DNA of 8,133 bases from UBA4055 sp036721445 (GCA_036721445.1 DAIMKZ010000097.1:1-8133), one strand, 5' to 3'; shown: positions 1 to 6,531, numbered from the stretch's first letter. Program-made: numbers and translations. The notes: generated from the sequence alone by a model not told the origin.

Positions 1-2
1 TT

Positions 3-479
3 CTTCTTCTCCACAGCAGGGGAAGGTTTTATGAAGATGACATTGACTCGATCGACATATGGTGGAGAGGCGAGAAGAACGGTAATCTTATGGTGCTGAT
101 AGCTTATATTATAGACGCATCGCTTAAGATGAGGACCGGAAAAGAAGTCAAACTGAGGATAATCAGGAAGATCGGGCCTGAAGAGAATGAAAATGAGGCA
201 AGGCTTGAAATGGAAGAGCTTTTAAAGAAAGCGCGTCTGTTCGGTGAAGTGCTTATACTTCCGTTCTCCAAAGAGCCTTTCACCGATACGATAAAAACAG
301 TCTCGGCTGATGCGGGAATGGTAATCATAGGTCTGCCGGGTCAGTTCGTAATGAATGACGATAAGAAGGAGTTCAAATTCGATAAGAATTTTATCGAAAA
401 GGGTCTTGCAGGCTACACTGAGCTTCCGCCGATACTTCTGGTAAAGAGTTCGATGGAATTTGAATTGTTCGACGAATAA
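3..479 (+). CDS. SLC12-type (cation-chloride cotransporter-like) permease, C-terminal fragment
   Basis: The reading frame is open from the window edge (first whole codon at base 3), so this is the 3' end of a longer gene. The Met at 90 lies inside a conserved block and is not the start. The visible 159 residues are a soluble C-terminal domain with no membrane segments. The block IDIWWRGEKNGNLMVLIAYI matches the IDIWW-x(n)-G-L-LL-PY block of eukaryotic NKCC/KCC transporters. Later come a VKLRI strand, SADAGMVIIGLP (compare 'ARDSTLVIMSLP') and a terminal LPPILLVKSS (compare 'LPPVLLVRG'). In SLC12 proteins this region is the cytosolic regulatory domain that follows a 12-helix APC-fold transporter. 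Bacterial members are often annotated as amino acid permeases, and the substrate cannot be told from this part. It is the first visible gene of the operon, 14 nt before elbB. The family call is from recalled motif similarity; the absence of the membrane part is the main doubt. Confidence 0.72.
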   Translation, partial: LLLHSRGRFYEDDIDSIDIWWRGEKNGNLMVLIAYIIDASLKMRTGKEVKLRIIRKIGPEENENEARLEMEELLKKARLFGEVLILPFSKEPFTDTIKTVSADAGMVIIGLPGQFVMNDDKKEFKFDKNFIEKGLAGYTELPPILLVKSSMEFELFDE

Positions 480-493
480 AAAAGGGGGAACTG

Positions 494-1156
494 ATGAAAA
501 CAGCAGCGGTTATTCTTGCGGGATGCGGTCATGCGGACGGATCCGAGATACAGGAATCGGTCTCGACGCTTATTGCTCTTTCGAAATATAATATAGATTA
601 CGACTGTTTTTCAGTTGACGCCGATCAGAAGGATCTAGTGGATCATCTGAAAAAAGAACCTGCGAACGGAAAAAGGAACCTTCTCGTAGAGGCGGCGAGG
701 ATAGCGAGGGGTAAGATCAGGGATATTTCTCTGCTCGACCCGAACGATTTCGACGCTCTGATCATTCCGGGCGGTTACGGCATTGCCAAGAACCTTTTCA
801 CATATGCGGAAGACGGCATTAACGGCAAAGTGATCGATCCCGTCAGAGAGGTTATACAGTCGTTTTACGAGATGAACAAATATATAGGCGCGATCTGCAT
901 TTCCCCGATAATGGTGGCGATGGCGTTAAAGGACGATGTCGCGGGATTAAAGGTCACTCCGGGATTTGCCGAAAAGGCCGCCGCAGACCTTGAGTCAATT
1001 GGCGCGGTACCGGTACCTCTGGCTTCTGACGAGATCTGCGTGGACGAGATTAACAACGTTGTAACCGCGGCCGCTTACATGAACGGCAATGTGTCTCTTT
1101 ATGATGTCTATACCGGCATTGACAAACTCGTAAAATACATTTCGGAGAAGATATAG
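494..1156 (+). CDS. elbB: ElbB-type DJ-1/PfpI superfamily protein (glyoxalase-like)
   Basis: This 220-residue protein is close to the usual ElbB length (about 217) and collinear with E. coli ElbB. Matching blocks are VILAGCGHADGSEIQESV at the N-terminus, RNLLVEAARIARG (61-73), the nucleophile-elbow-like IIPGGYGIAKNL (90-101), AICISP around Cys135, and the C-terminal VDEINNVVTAAAYM and GIDKLV. Cys135 and Glu18 are the expected positions of the DJ-1-type active-site residues. ElbB proteins form a glutamine-amidotransferase-like fold; E. coli ElbB has been linked to isoprenoid production and weak glyoxalase activity, but its physiological role is uncertain. It is predicted to be cytosolic, with no signal peptide. 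Translation starts at ATG 494 behind a strong GGGGG Shine-Dalgarno sequence (484-488). The next gene starts 2 nt after its stop, so the two are probably co-translated. One difference from E. coli is SPI in place of API after the Cys. Family assignment is very secure; function much less so. Confidence 0.93.
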   Translation: MKTAAVILAGCGHADGSEIQESVSTLIALSKYNIDYDCFSVDADQKDLVDHLKKEPANGKRNLLVEAARIARGKIRDISLLDPNDFDALIIPGGYGIAKNLFTYAEDGINGKVIDPVREVIQSFYEMNKYIGAICISPIMVAMALKDDVAGLKVTPGFAEKAAADLESIGAVPVPLASDEICVDEINNVVTAAAYMNGNVSLYDVYTGIDKLVKYISEKI

Positions 1157-1158
1157 GC

Positions 1159-1635
1159 ATGAACCTGATCAGAGTAGATGACAGGCTTATTCACGGTCAG
1201 GTGTCCGTCGGATGGGGAACGCGAATAAATCCAGAGTACATGATAATCGCCAACGACGAAATTGCGTCCGATCCAGGGACTTCAGAACTTTACCTCCTCG
1301 GAGTGCCTGACGGTGTGAAAGGGGCAGTGATACCAGTCTCTGAAGTGAAAAATTATCTTGGCAATGCGGAAATAGAATCTTATATTCTTGTGTTAAGTTC
1401 AATACAGGATGCTCTCAGACTTCTGGATTCGGGATTCGGATTTACGGGTCTCAACATTGGAGGCATACATGATTCTGAAGGCAGAAAAGAGATGATTCAC
1501 TATATTTTCCTCTTGAAAGAAGACATTGACGCACTTGAGGAATTAGTGAGCAGAGGAGTAAAGGTGACCGTTCAGGATCTTCCTTCGAACAGAAAATACG
1601 ATGCGGAATATATTTTAAATAAATGGAAATTTTAA
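1159..1635 (+). CDS. Orphan PTS mannose/fructose/sorbose-family IIB protein
   Basis: At 158 residues this is the normal length for a stand-alone EIIB of the mannose (Man) PTS family. The N-terminus carries the family signature RVDDRLIHGQVSVGW, with the phospho-accepting histidine at His12 intact. Further family features are the IIANDEIASD segment after the first strand, an NIGGIHDSEGRKE block (about 99-111), and the C-terminal LLKEDIDALEEL and RGVKVTVQDLPS stretches. In classical systems IIB receives phosphate from IIA and passes it to sugar bound by membrane proteins IIC/IID. No IIA, IIC, IID, HPr or EI gene is visible here, so a regulatory or phosphorelay role is more likely than sugar uptake, though partners could lie elsewhere in the genome. 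ATG 1159 follows a GGAG at 1144-1147 inside the end of elbB. Its TAA shares a base with the ATG of the RNase gene (TAATG), indicating translational coupling. Confidence 0.92.
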   Translation: MNLIRVDDRLIHGQVSVGWGTRINPEYMIIANDEIASDPGTSELYLLGVPDGVKGAVIPVSEVKNYLGNAEIESYILVLSSIQDALRLLDSGFGFTGLNIGGIHDSEGRKEMIHYIFLLKEDIDALEELVSRGVKVTVQDLPSNRKYDAEYILNKWKF

Positions 1636-3185
1636 TGAGAGACGGTCTAAAAGAGATATTCATCAACGTGTCTACAAATGAAACAAGGGTCGCCATAGTA
1701 GAAGAGGAAAGGCTGGTCGAGATGTTCATCGAGAGGCCGGACAGCGAAAGGAAGATAGGTAACATTTACGCCGGTTATATCGATAATGTCGTGCCCGGAA
1801 TGAATTCGGTCTTCATAAACATGGGCGAGGAGCAGAACGGCTTTTCACATCTTGACGAGTTCAGAAGGGACCTGATGCCTAAAAAAGTTCTGTCGGGAAA
1901 GTATATATTCAGATCAATGGATGAGGATATCCTTCCGGCTGAAAAGGAAAAAGAAGACAGAAGGCTGGAAAAAGGCAATAAGGTGATGGTTCAGGCTATT
2001 AAAGAACCGATCGGTTCAAAAGGTCCCAGGGTCACATCCGACATTACGATACCCGGAAGATACATAGTTCTGATACCCAACGATCACGGGGTCAAGATAT
2101 CTAAGAAAATAACTAATCATTCTGAGAGAAGAAGGCTCAACAAGCTTGTCAAGAACCTTATTCCTGAAGATTTCGGCGTAATTGTAAGAACAGCTGCGGA
2201 GAACAAGGAATCTTCGTCTTTCACCAACGACATCATTTCTACTTTCAACATCTGGAAAAAGATCGTAAAGGATTATAAAAAGACCGATAAACCTAAGCTC
2301 TTGTACAAGGATTACGACCTCGCGGCGAGTATCGTCAGGGATGTATTTACGGAAGATGTATCGAGGATGGTGATCGACTCAAAGGAGCTTTATGACGAGA
2401 TCAGAGAGTATGTTAAGAACAATGCGCCCGAACTTGAGAAGAATATTATACTTCATGACGGCGGCGAGCCTGTTTTCGATAAATATTATCATATCAACAA
2501 AGATTATTACATAAGTCTTTCAAGGGAAGTTTACCTTAAAACGGGCGGCTCTATAGTGATCGACCACACCGAAGCTCTTGTCGCTGTAGATGTGAACAGC
2601 AGGAGGTTCATACGGAACAAATCCCAGGAGGAGAATATTCTTAACCTGAACCTGACAGCCGCGAAAGAGATTGCCCGTCAGCTGAGGCTCAGGGACCTGG
2701 GCGGCCTTATAGTGATCGATTTCGTTGACATGGCCGATCAGGCACACAGGGACAGACTGCTGAACGAATTCCAGAACTTCCTGAAGGCCGATAAGGCAAA
2801 GATCAGCATCGAGAAAATAAGCAGGTTCGGGCTTGTCGAAATGACGAGGCAGAGGCTCAAACCGTCCATCACCCAGACTATATACGAGGACTGTCCCACC
2901 TGCGCGGGAAAAGGTATCGTAAAGTCAAAGGAAAGTATTGCCGTTCAGCTCGACAGGTGGCTCAAGAACTACAAGTTCAACACAAAAAGCACGGTGGTGG
3001 ATATCTCGATGAACGAGGAGCTTTATAATTTTCTGAACAGAACGGAAAAAAGGCTGCTTCATGAAATGCTCATAAAGAACTGGATCAGGATAAATTTCAA
3101 CATAAATAACGCTTTGAGCCTCTACGATTTCAGATGCTTCGTCCCTGAGACAAAAGAGGATATAACCAAGCAGTATATGAATTAA
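1635..3185 (+). CDS. rng: RNase E/G family endoribonuclease
   Basis: This is a single-strand RNA endonuclease of the RNase G/E family, acting in rRNA and tRNA maturation and mRNA decay. From ATG 1635 it has 516 residues, about the size of RNase G, and lacks the long C-terminal scaffold of enterobacterial RNase E. Order of parts: an N-terminal strand (EIFINVSTNETRVAIVEE), an S1-type domain (about 40-140, GNIYAGYIDNVVPGMNSVF), the 5'-end sensor block GVIVRTA (Arg185, Thr186), the catalytic DNase I-like region with AVDVNS (Asp319) and VIDFVDM (Asp362), and the Zn-link CPTCAGKG (Cys420, Cys423). All catalytic and metal-link residues are present. The S1 domain holds a charged insert (about 79-115), as in Bacteroidetes-type RNase G. 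I chose ATG 1635 because it overlaps the previous stop as TAATG and has GGA at 1625-1627 at good spacing. An in-frame ATG at 1623 would add four residues and has a worse-placed ribosome site. Confidence 0.95.
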   Translation: MRDGLKEIFINVSTNETRVAIVEEERLVEMFIERPDSERKIGNIYAGYIDNVVPGMNSVFINMGEEQNGFSHLDEFRRDLMPKKVLSGKYIFRSMDEDILPAEKEKEDRRLEKGNKVMVQAIKEPIGSKGPRVTSDITIPGRYIVLIPNDHGVKISKKITNHSERRRLNKLVKNLIPEDFGVIVRTAAENKESSSFTNDIISTFNIWKKIVKDYKKTDKPKLLYKDYDLAASIVRDVFTEDVSRMVIDSKELYDEIREYVKNNAPELEKNIILHDGGEPVFDKYYHINKDYYISLSREVYLKTGGSIVIDHTEALVAVDVNSRRFIRNKSQEENILNLNLTAAKEIARQLRLRDLGGLIVIDFVDMADQAHRDRLLNEFQNFLKADKAKISIEKISRFGLVEMTRQRLKPSITQTIYEDCPTCAGKGIVKSKESIAVQLDRWLKNYKFNTKSTVVDISMNEELYNFLNRTEKRLLHEMLIKNWIRINFNINNALSLYDFRCFVPETKEDITKQYMN

Positions 3186-3199
3186 AAGAAACGGAAAGT

Positions 3200-3970
3200 A
3201 TGAAGATCGACAGAAAGAGAGTAGCGGTAATAACCGGAGCATCGTCAGGCTTTGGTAGGCTTTTCGCGCATGAGCTTGAAAAGAACCTTGATCTGGAAGA
3301 AATATGGCTTGTAGCCAGAAGAGGCGAAAATCTTAAAGAACTGGCCTCAGAACTCGAAAGGGTAAAAGGCGTTCCTATTGAGGCTGACCTTTCAACAAAG
3401 GAAGGGCTGGATATGATCTCGAATATGGCTGAAAAAGAGAACCCTTTCATAAAAGTACTTATAAATAATGCGGGTTTTGGTCGGAGCGAAGAATTCAGCG
3501 AGGGAGAGGAAAAATATTACAGCGATATGATAGACGTGAACGTCAAAGCTCCGGTAATACTTACAAAGAAATTATTGAAATATATGGCTGAAAGCTCAAT
3601 GATAGTCAATGTGGCATCGTCTGCTGCTTTCGCTCCGCTTCCGTACTTTACTGTTTACGCAGCGACTAAATGTTTTATGCTTAATTTCTCCTACGCCCTG
3701 GACGAAGAACTGAAGGAAAGGGATATTTCAGTCACTGCGGTCTGTCCCGGTCCCGCTCAGACGGAGTTCTTTAAGACCAGAGAGAAGAAAGTAAATCACT
3801 TAAAGATCGAAGATCCCGTTAAGATAGTGGAAAAAGCTGTCAGGGACATGAAGAAGAGAAAGAACATATCAGTTTACGGAATGCAGGCGAACGTATTAAG
3901 ATTCATCTCGACGATAATACCCAGATTACTGATCGCAAAGATCGCCGGACATATAAAATATCCGAGATAA
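3200..3970 (+). CDS. Short-chain dehydrogenase/reductase (SDR), DltE/YqjQ-like
   Basis: This 256-residue classical SDR oxidoreductase uses NAD(P)H. The Rossmann cofactor motif is TGASSGFG (12-19), followed by WLVARR at the end of strand 2; the Arg pair there suggests a preference for NADP(H). NNAG lies at 89-92, the structural Asn at 114 (DVNVKAP), and the catalytic Ser140, Tyr153 and Lys157 in SSAAF-x-YAATK. A PGPAQTEF turn (183-190) follows. The C-terminus has a hydrophobic stretch (about 232-250, LRFISTIIPRLLIAKIAG) that may act as membrane association or substrate lid; it resembles proteins loosely annotated as DltE-like or COG0300. The substrate cannot be named. The gene starts 14 nt after the RNase stop behind a weak GGAAAG (3193-3198) and is the last gene of the operon: downstream come an inverted repeat and then a new strong promoter. 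Confidence 0.92.
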   Translation: MKIDRKRVAVITGASSGFGRLFAHELEKNLDLEEIWLVARRGENLKELASELERVKGVPIEADLSTKEGLDMISNMAEKENPFIKVLINNAGFGRSEEFSEGEEKYYSDMIDVNVKAPVILTKKLLKYMAESSMIVNVASSAAFAPLPYFTVYAATKCFMLNFSYALDEELKERDISVTAVCPGPAQTEFFKTREKKVNHLKIEDPVKIVEKAVRDMKKRKNISVYGMQANVLRFISTIIPRLLIAKIAGHIKYPR

Positions 3971-3992
3971 TAATTAGCTCATACACTAATTA
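3971..3992 (+). other. AT-rich inverted repeat after the operon, possible weak terminator
   Basis: TAATTAG (3971-3977) and CTAATTA (3986-3992) are perfect inverted copies around an 8-nt loop, starting immediately after the stop of the dehydrogenase gene. A short T run (ATTTT) follows. With only one G-C pair the hairpin is weak, so it could be a poor terminator, an mRNA 3' end structure or a protein-binding site. No better terminator is visible before the promoter at 4041. Confidence 0.35.
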
Positions 3993-4040
3993 ATTTTGCG
4001 CTTCAGGCACAAATACGCATAAAAAAAATTAAATTACCTA

Positions 4041-4069
4041 TTGACAAAACATTTTTAATGTGTTAAAAT
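4041..4069 (+). promoter_or_regulatory. Strong sigma70-type promoter with extended -10
   Basis: The -35 box TTGACA (4041-4046) is a perfect consensus. A 17-bp spacer leads to -10 TAAAAT (4064-4069), preceded by the extended -10 element TGT (4061-4063). Oligo-A and AT-rich DNA just upstream (4021-4034) could act as an UP element. The predicted transcript starts near 4076, inside the palindrome CCTTAAGG (4072-4079), and has a leader of about 105 nt before ATG 4181. Confidence 0.85.
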
Positions 4070-4085
4070 ACCCTTAAGGAAAAAA

Positions 4086-4104
4086 TGTGAACAATTTGTG
4101 AACA
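4086..4104 (+). repeat. 11-bp-spaced direct repeat TGTGAACA in the leader of the Met-rich protein gene
   Basis: TGTGAACA occurs at 4086-4093 and again at 4097-4104, exactly 11 bp (one helical turn) apart. The element lies about +10 to +28 relative to the predicted transcript start. A 16/19 identical element occurs at 7422-7440 before another surface-protein gene. It is a candidate operator for a regulator binding tandem half-sites, or an RNA-level site, since it is transcribed. Confidence 0.5.
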
Positions 4105-4180
4105 GGATTTCCAATTAATGAAATAACAATAAAAACACGGCCTTGATAAAAAACAAACACTAATTAAAAAGGGAGAGAAA

Positions 4181-5167
4181 ATGAAAAAAATTATGACAAT
4201 CGCGATGGTAGCAATCGCAGCAATGGCGTTTTCACAGATGGACATCACAAAAAATAAACTGATGCTCGGAGCGGGTTTCGGATATGAGATGGAAACAGTA
4301 GATGCTGGTGGTGATGATGTTACTTCTGCAACAATGGCTTTTGTAATTCCCGGCGCGGATTACCAGTTCGAAGCAAAACCTAACGACATGTTCAAACTGT
4401 ACCTTCACGCAGGTGTAGCTTACGACATGTATAAAAATACTGTTGACGGGGATGCTCCTGTAAACGGCGATTGCTTCGGATCTGACCTTTCTTTCTATGT
4501 AACTCCAAAGGCAAAAGCATTTTTTGCGAACAACCTTTTTGCAAAAGTAGAACTGCCTTACGTTTATGTAAGTGCAACTGATCAGGATGAAGATGCCGAC
4601 GCTATAGCAGCTTCAGGAATGGATGCGATAATCAGCGGCGGATTCGACAACAGAGAGATCGAGATGCACATGCTTACACCTTGGGACAAATTCGAAAAAG
4701 GTATGGCTTTCTACGCTTTCTATGACATGGGTGTTATGGCTTCTTACGATGGTGATACTATTGATGATCTTGAGAGTTTCTTTGGTGTTGAAGGATGTTA
4801 TGCACACCAGATGGAAGGCAACATGATGATCAAGCCTTACGTAAACTACAAAATGCAGCTGAACGAAGACGCAGCAGCCAAAGATTCATGGATGAACATA
4901 GGTTTAATGTTCGCTAAAGATTTCAACGAGCAGATGAATCTTGAAGCCGGACTTAATTTCGGCATGTGGATGCTTGACGATGCACCAGCTGGTGCGGAAG
5001 ATTCTTATAACTATCTGGACGTAGATGCTCAGTTCAACTACTATGTTATGCCGGAACTTGACGTGTTTGGTCTTGTCGGTGTCGCAATGGATCTTACTAC
5101 AGAAGATGACAATCCGAACTATACTTTCGGACTTGGCGCAGTTTACACAATGAACTTCCTGAAGTAA
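4181..5167 (+). CDS. Exported acidic, Met-rich outer-membrane beta-barrel-like protein
   Basis: I do not recognise a named family. The 328-residue protein begins with a Sec signal peptide (MKKIMTIAMVAIAAMAFS, cleavage near Ser18/Gln19). The mature part alternates aromatic/hydrophobic and polar residues in short strands with Gly- and Asp-rich loops (for example LMLGAGFGYEME, FKLYLHAGVAYDMY, FYAFYDMGVMASYD, YTFGLGAVYTMNF), typical of an outer-membrane beta-barrel or porin-like protein. Composition is odd: 28 Met, a single Arg (158), 52 Asp+Glu against 18 Lys+Arg. Two Cys (98 and 206) sit in presumed loops and could form a disulfide. ATG 4181 follows AAGGGAGAG (4168-4176), an excellent ribosome site. 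The gene forms its own transcription unit with a near-consensus promoter and strong terminator, suggesting an abundant surface protein. Channel or structural functions are both possible; the topology is inferred from pattern only. Confidence 0.82.
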   Translation: MKKIMTIAMVAIAAMAFSQMDITKNKLMLGAGFGYEMETVDAGGDDVTSATMAFVIPGADYQFEAKPNDMFKLYLHAGVAYDMYKNTVDGDAPVNGDCFGSDLSFYVTPKAKAFFANNLFAKVELPYVYVSATDQDEDADAIAASGMDAIISGGFDNREIEMHMLTPWDKFEKGMAFYAFYDMGVMASYDGDTIDDLESFFGVEGCYAHQMEGNMMIKPYVNYKMQLNEDAAAKDSWMNIGLMFAKDFNEQMNLEAGLNFGMWMLDDAPAGAEDSYNYLDVDAQFNYYVMPELDVFGLVGVAMDLTTEDDNPNYTFGLGAVYTMNFLK

Positions 5168-5187
5168 AACGCTTACGACTTAGCAAC

Positions 5188-5214
5188 AAACCCCGGTTTA
5201 TCCGGGGTTTTTTT
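5188..5214 (+). terminator. Rho-independent terminator
   Basis: A perfect 9-bp stem AAACCCCGG (5188-5196) / CCGGGGTTT (5202-5210) with a 5-nt TTTAT loop runs into seven T residues (5208-5214), followed by more T-rich sequence. It ends the Met-rich protein transcript 20 nt after its stop codon and isolates it from the next promoter at 5234. Confidence 0.95.
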
Positions 5215-5233
5215 ATTTTATGGCTGTTTAAGA

Positions 5234-5262
5234 TTGACTTTTAATTAAAAATTTGTTAAAAT
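5234..5262 (+). promoter_or_regulatory. Sigma70-type promoter with extended -10, near copy of the 4041 promoter
   Basis: The -35 box TTGACT (5234-5239), a 17-bp spacer and -10 TAAAAT (5257-5262) with TG at 5254-5255 form an extended -10 promoter. From the TG on, TGTTAAAATACACTT matches 14 of 15 bases of the core of the 4041 promoter. Transcription should start near 5269, giving a leader of about 29 nt to ATG 5298. Confidence 0.82.
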
Positions 5263-5297
5263 ACACTTCAATATTAAATCTTTAAAGGAGACATTTC

Positions 5298-5792
5298 ATG
5301 AAGAGGATCATTTTATTTGCGGTTATGGTAATTGCTGCTGTGAGTTTTGCTCAGGAAAGTAAACAAATAACATGGGACGGAGGAATTGAACTTGCCTTAC
5401 CAATGGGCGATTTTGCGGACGCTGCAGGTGCAGGTTTCGGTGTAACAGCAAAGATATACTATCCCGTAAAACCCGAGATAGATATTACGGGCAGGGTCGG
5501 GTATATCTATATTTCCGGAGAGGATGACGACTGGAGTTTTTCAGAGATCCCTTTCATGTTCGGCGGCAGGTACAAGTTCCCCAATAAATTCTACGGCCTG
5601 TTCGAAATGGGATTTACAAATTTTACGGTTAACTGGGACGGCGGCGATGATGACGAAACTGAGCTGACTTTTGCTTTCGGCGGCGGATACATGCACGAAA
5701 AATTCGATTTTTCCGCATTTATAAATTCAGTTCAGACTGAAGGAGATTCGGCAAATCATTTCGGCATAAGGGTCGGATATAAGTTTATGTAA
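5298..5792 (+). CDS. Small exported outer-membrane beta-barrel protein (OMP_b-brl type)
   Basis: The 164-residue product has a Sec signal peptide MKRIILFAVMVIAAVSFA, cut before Gln19. The mature protein of about 146 residues is built from amphipathic beta-strands with Gly/Asp turns, consistent with an eight-stranded barrel. The motif LPMGDFADAAGAGFGVTAKIYY (34-55, described here by its LPMGDF turn) is typical of small OMP_b-brl proteins, as is the block IPFMFGGRYKF (84-94). The end, GIRVGYKFM, is an aromatic-rich final strand of the kind recognised by the BAM complex, although the last residue is Met rather than Phe. Acidic loops GEDDDWS and GGDDDETE could bind cations. ATG 5298 follows AGGAG. 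The stop lies 2 nt from the stop of the convergent gene, with no terminator between them. A specific function cannot be assigned. Confidence 0.82.
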   Translation: MKRIILFAVMVIAAVSFAQESKQITWDGGIELALPMGDFADAAGAGFGVTAKIYYPVKPEIDITGRVGYIYISGEDDDWSFSEIPFMFGGRYKFPNKFYGLFEMGFTNFTVNWDGGDDDETELTFAFGGGYMHEKFDFSAFINSVQTEGDSANHFGIRVGYKFM

Positions 5793-5794
5793 TT

Positions 5795-6505
5795 TTACAG
5801 ACCGTATCCTACAGATAGACTCCAAACGCGGTTATAAACATTTGAATCACCTTCATTTACAAGCGATGTCAGGCCGTGATTGTATCTGCCATCAAAAAGA
5901 AGGATACCGTTCTGAAGCGGGACATTGATCCCGATACCGAATATAAGTCCGAGTTCGAGCTGGCTTACATCATTGAGGTCATCTCTTCCGGAATCATTTT
6001 GAGTATATTCGTAAAAATATATTCCGTCGTTGTAATATTCGTAATATTTAATTTTAAAATCAGCTTCAGCTTTAACATTGACGGCGGCAGCTCCACCCAC
6101 ATAAAATGATGGTGTGAATCCTGATCCTGTCGGGAATTTAAATCTGAAAGATACAGGCACTTCAATGTAGTTGAAGTTGAGATCAACCTCAGTGCTGTAT
6201 TCGTATTCAGAGAATTCGTCGGAAAATGATTCGCTGTAATTCTGGGAAACGCCTTTCATCGTATAGAGAAGCTCCCACTGGACTGAAAATGTTTCGTTAA
6301 CTGATCTTTCACTGAAAAGGCCTATAACGATCCCGGGATTGAAATCAGTTTCGGATTCTTCAAAGTGGTCTCCAGCGAGTTTAGCGAAATTTATTCCGCC
6401 TTTTATACCCCAGTTCAGCTTGGCGGGTGTCTGAGCACCTGATACATCTGACTGAGCATAAACCGTAACACACAACAATATAACTGACAAGGCACAAACT
6501 TTCAT
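5795..6505 (-). CDS. PorT-like outer-membrane beta-barrel protein
   Basis: The 236-residue protein begins with a signal peptide MKVCALSVILLCVTVYA cut before Gln18. The mature part resembles the PorT/OMP_b-brl_2 family common in Bacteroidetes and relatives: WGIKGGINFAKL at the first strand (32-43), NYIEVPVSFRFKF (112-124), the FYVGGAAA strand (134-141), a late GLIFGIGINVPL, and a final strand SLSVGYGL. It is expected to sit in the outer membrane as a barrel of about eight strands. One presumed loop (154-167, starting YYEYY) has seven Tyr in 14 residues. ATG (6505-6503 on the minus strand) has GGAG (6514-6511) five bases upstream. It is transcribed divergently from the FlgT-N-like gene and converges on the 5298 gene. 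PorT itself works in type IX secretion or gliding in some Bacteroidetes; most family members have no known role, so no symbol is given. Confidence 0.85.
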   Translation of the reverse strand: MKVCALSVILLCVTVYAQSDVSGAQTPAKLNWGIKGGINFAKLAGDHFEESETDFNPGIVIGLFSERSVNETFSVQWELLYTMKGVSQNYSESFSDEFSEYEYSTEVDLNFNYIEVPVSFRFKFPTGSGFTPSFYVGGAAAVNVKAEADFKIKYYEYYNDGIYFYEYTQNDSGRDDLNDVSQLELGLIFGIGINVPLQNGILLFDGRYNHGLTSLVNEGDSNVYNRVWSLSVGYGL

Positions 6506-6531
6506 AAGATCTCCGTATTTACTTATCAGTA

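Noticed and set aside
90..479. A complete 129-residue gene starting at ATG 90
   Set aside because: The frame is open back to the window edge, conserved transporter-tail sequence (IDIWW) precedes this Met, and no ribosome site lies in front of it.
3994..4022. TGCG...CGCA stem upstream of the A run as a terminator
   Set aside because: Only 4 bp of stem with a 15-nt loop, and followed by A rather than T on the plus strand.
4086..4104. CRP-type binding site
   Set aside because: The TGTGA half-sites are direct repeats at 11 bp, not the inverted TGTGA-N6-TCACA arrangement that CRP needs.
4063..4248. Minus-strand frame of 61 residues across the 4041 promoter and signal-peptide region
   Set aside because: Its hydrophobic product arises from the reverse of an AT-rich leader and a signal peptide; no start signals support it.
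5726..5741. TTCAGT-TCAG-ACTGAA inverted repeat near the convergent stops, as a terminator for the minus-strand gene
   Set aside because: A 6-bp stem with two G-C pairs and no T run on either side, inside coding sequence; probably chance.
5876..6186. Small frames on either strand inside the PorT-like gene
   Set aside because: They lie within a well-supported coding gene, lack ribosome sites and family resemblance, and look like shadow frames.
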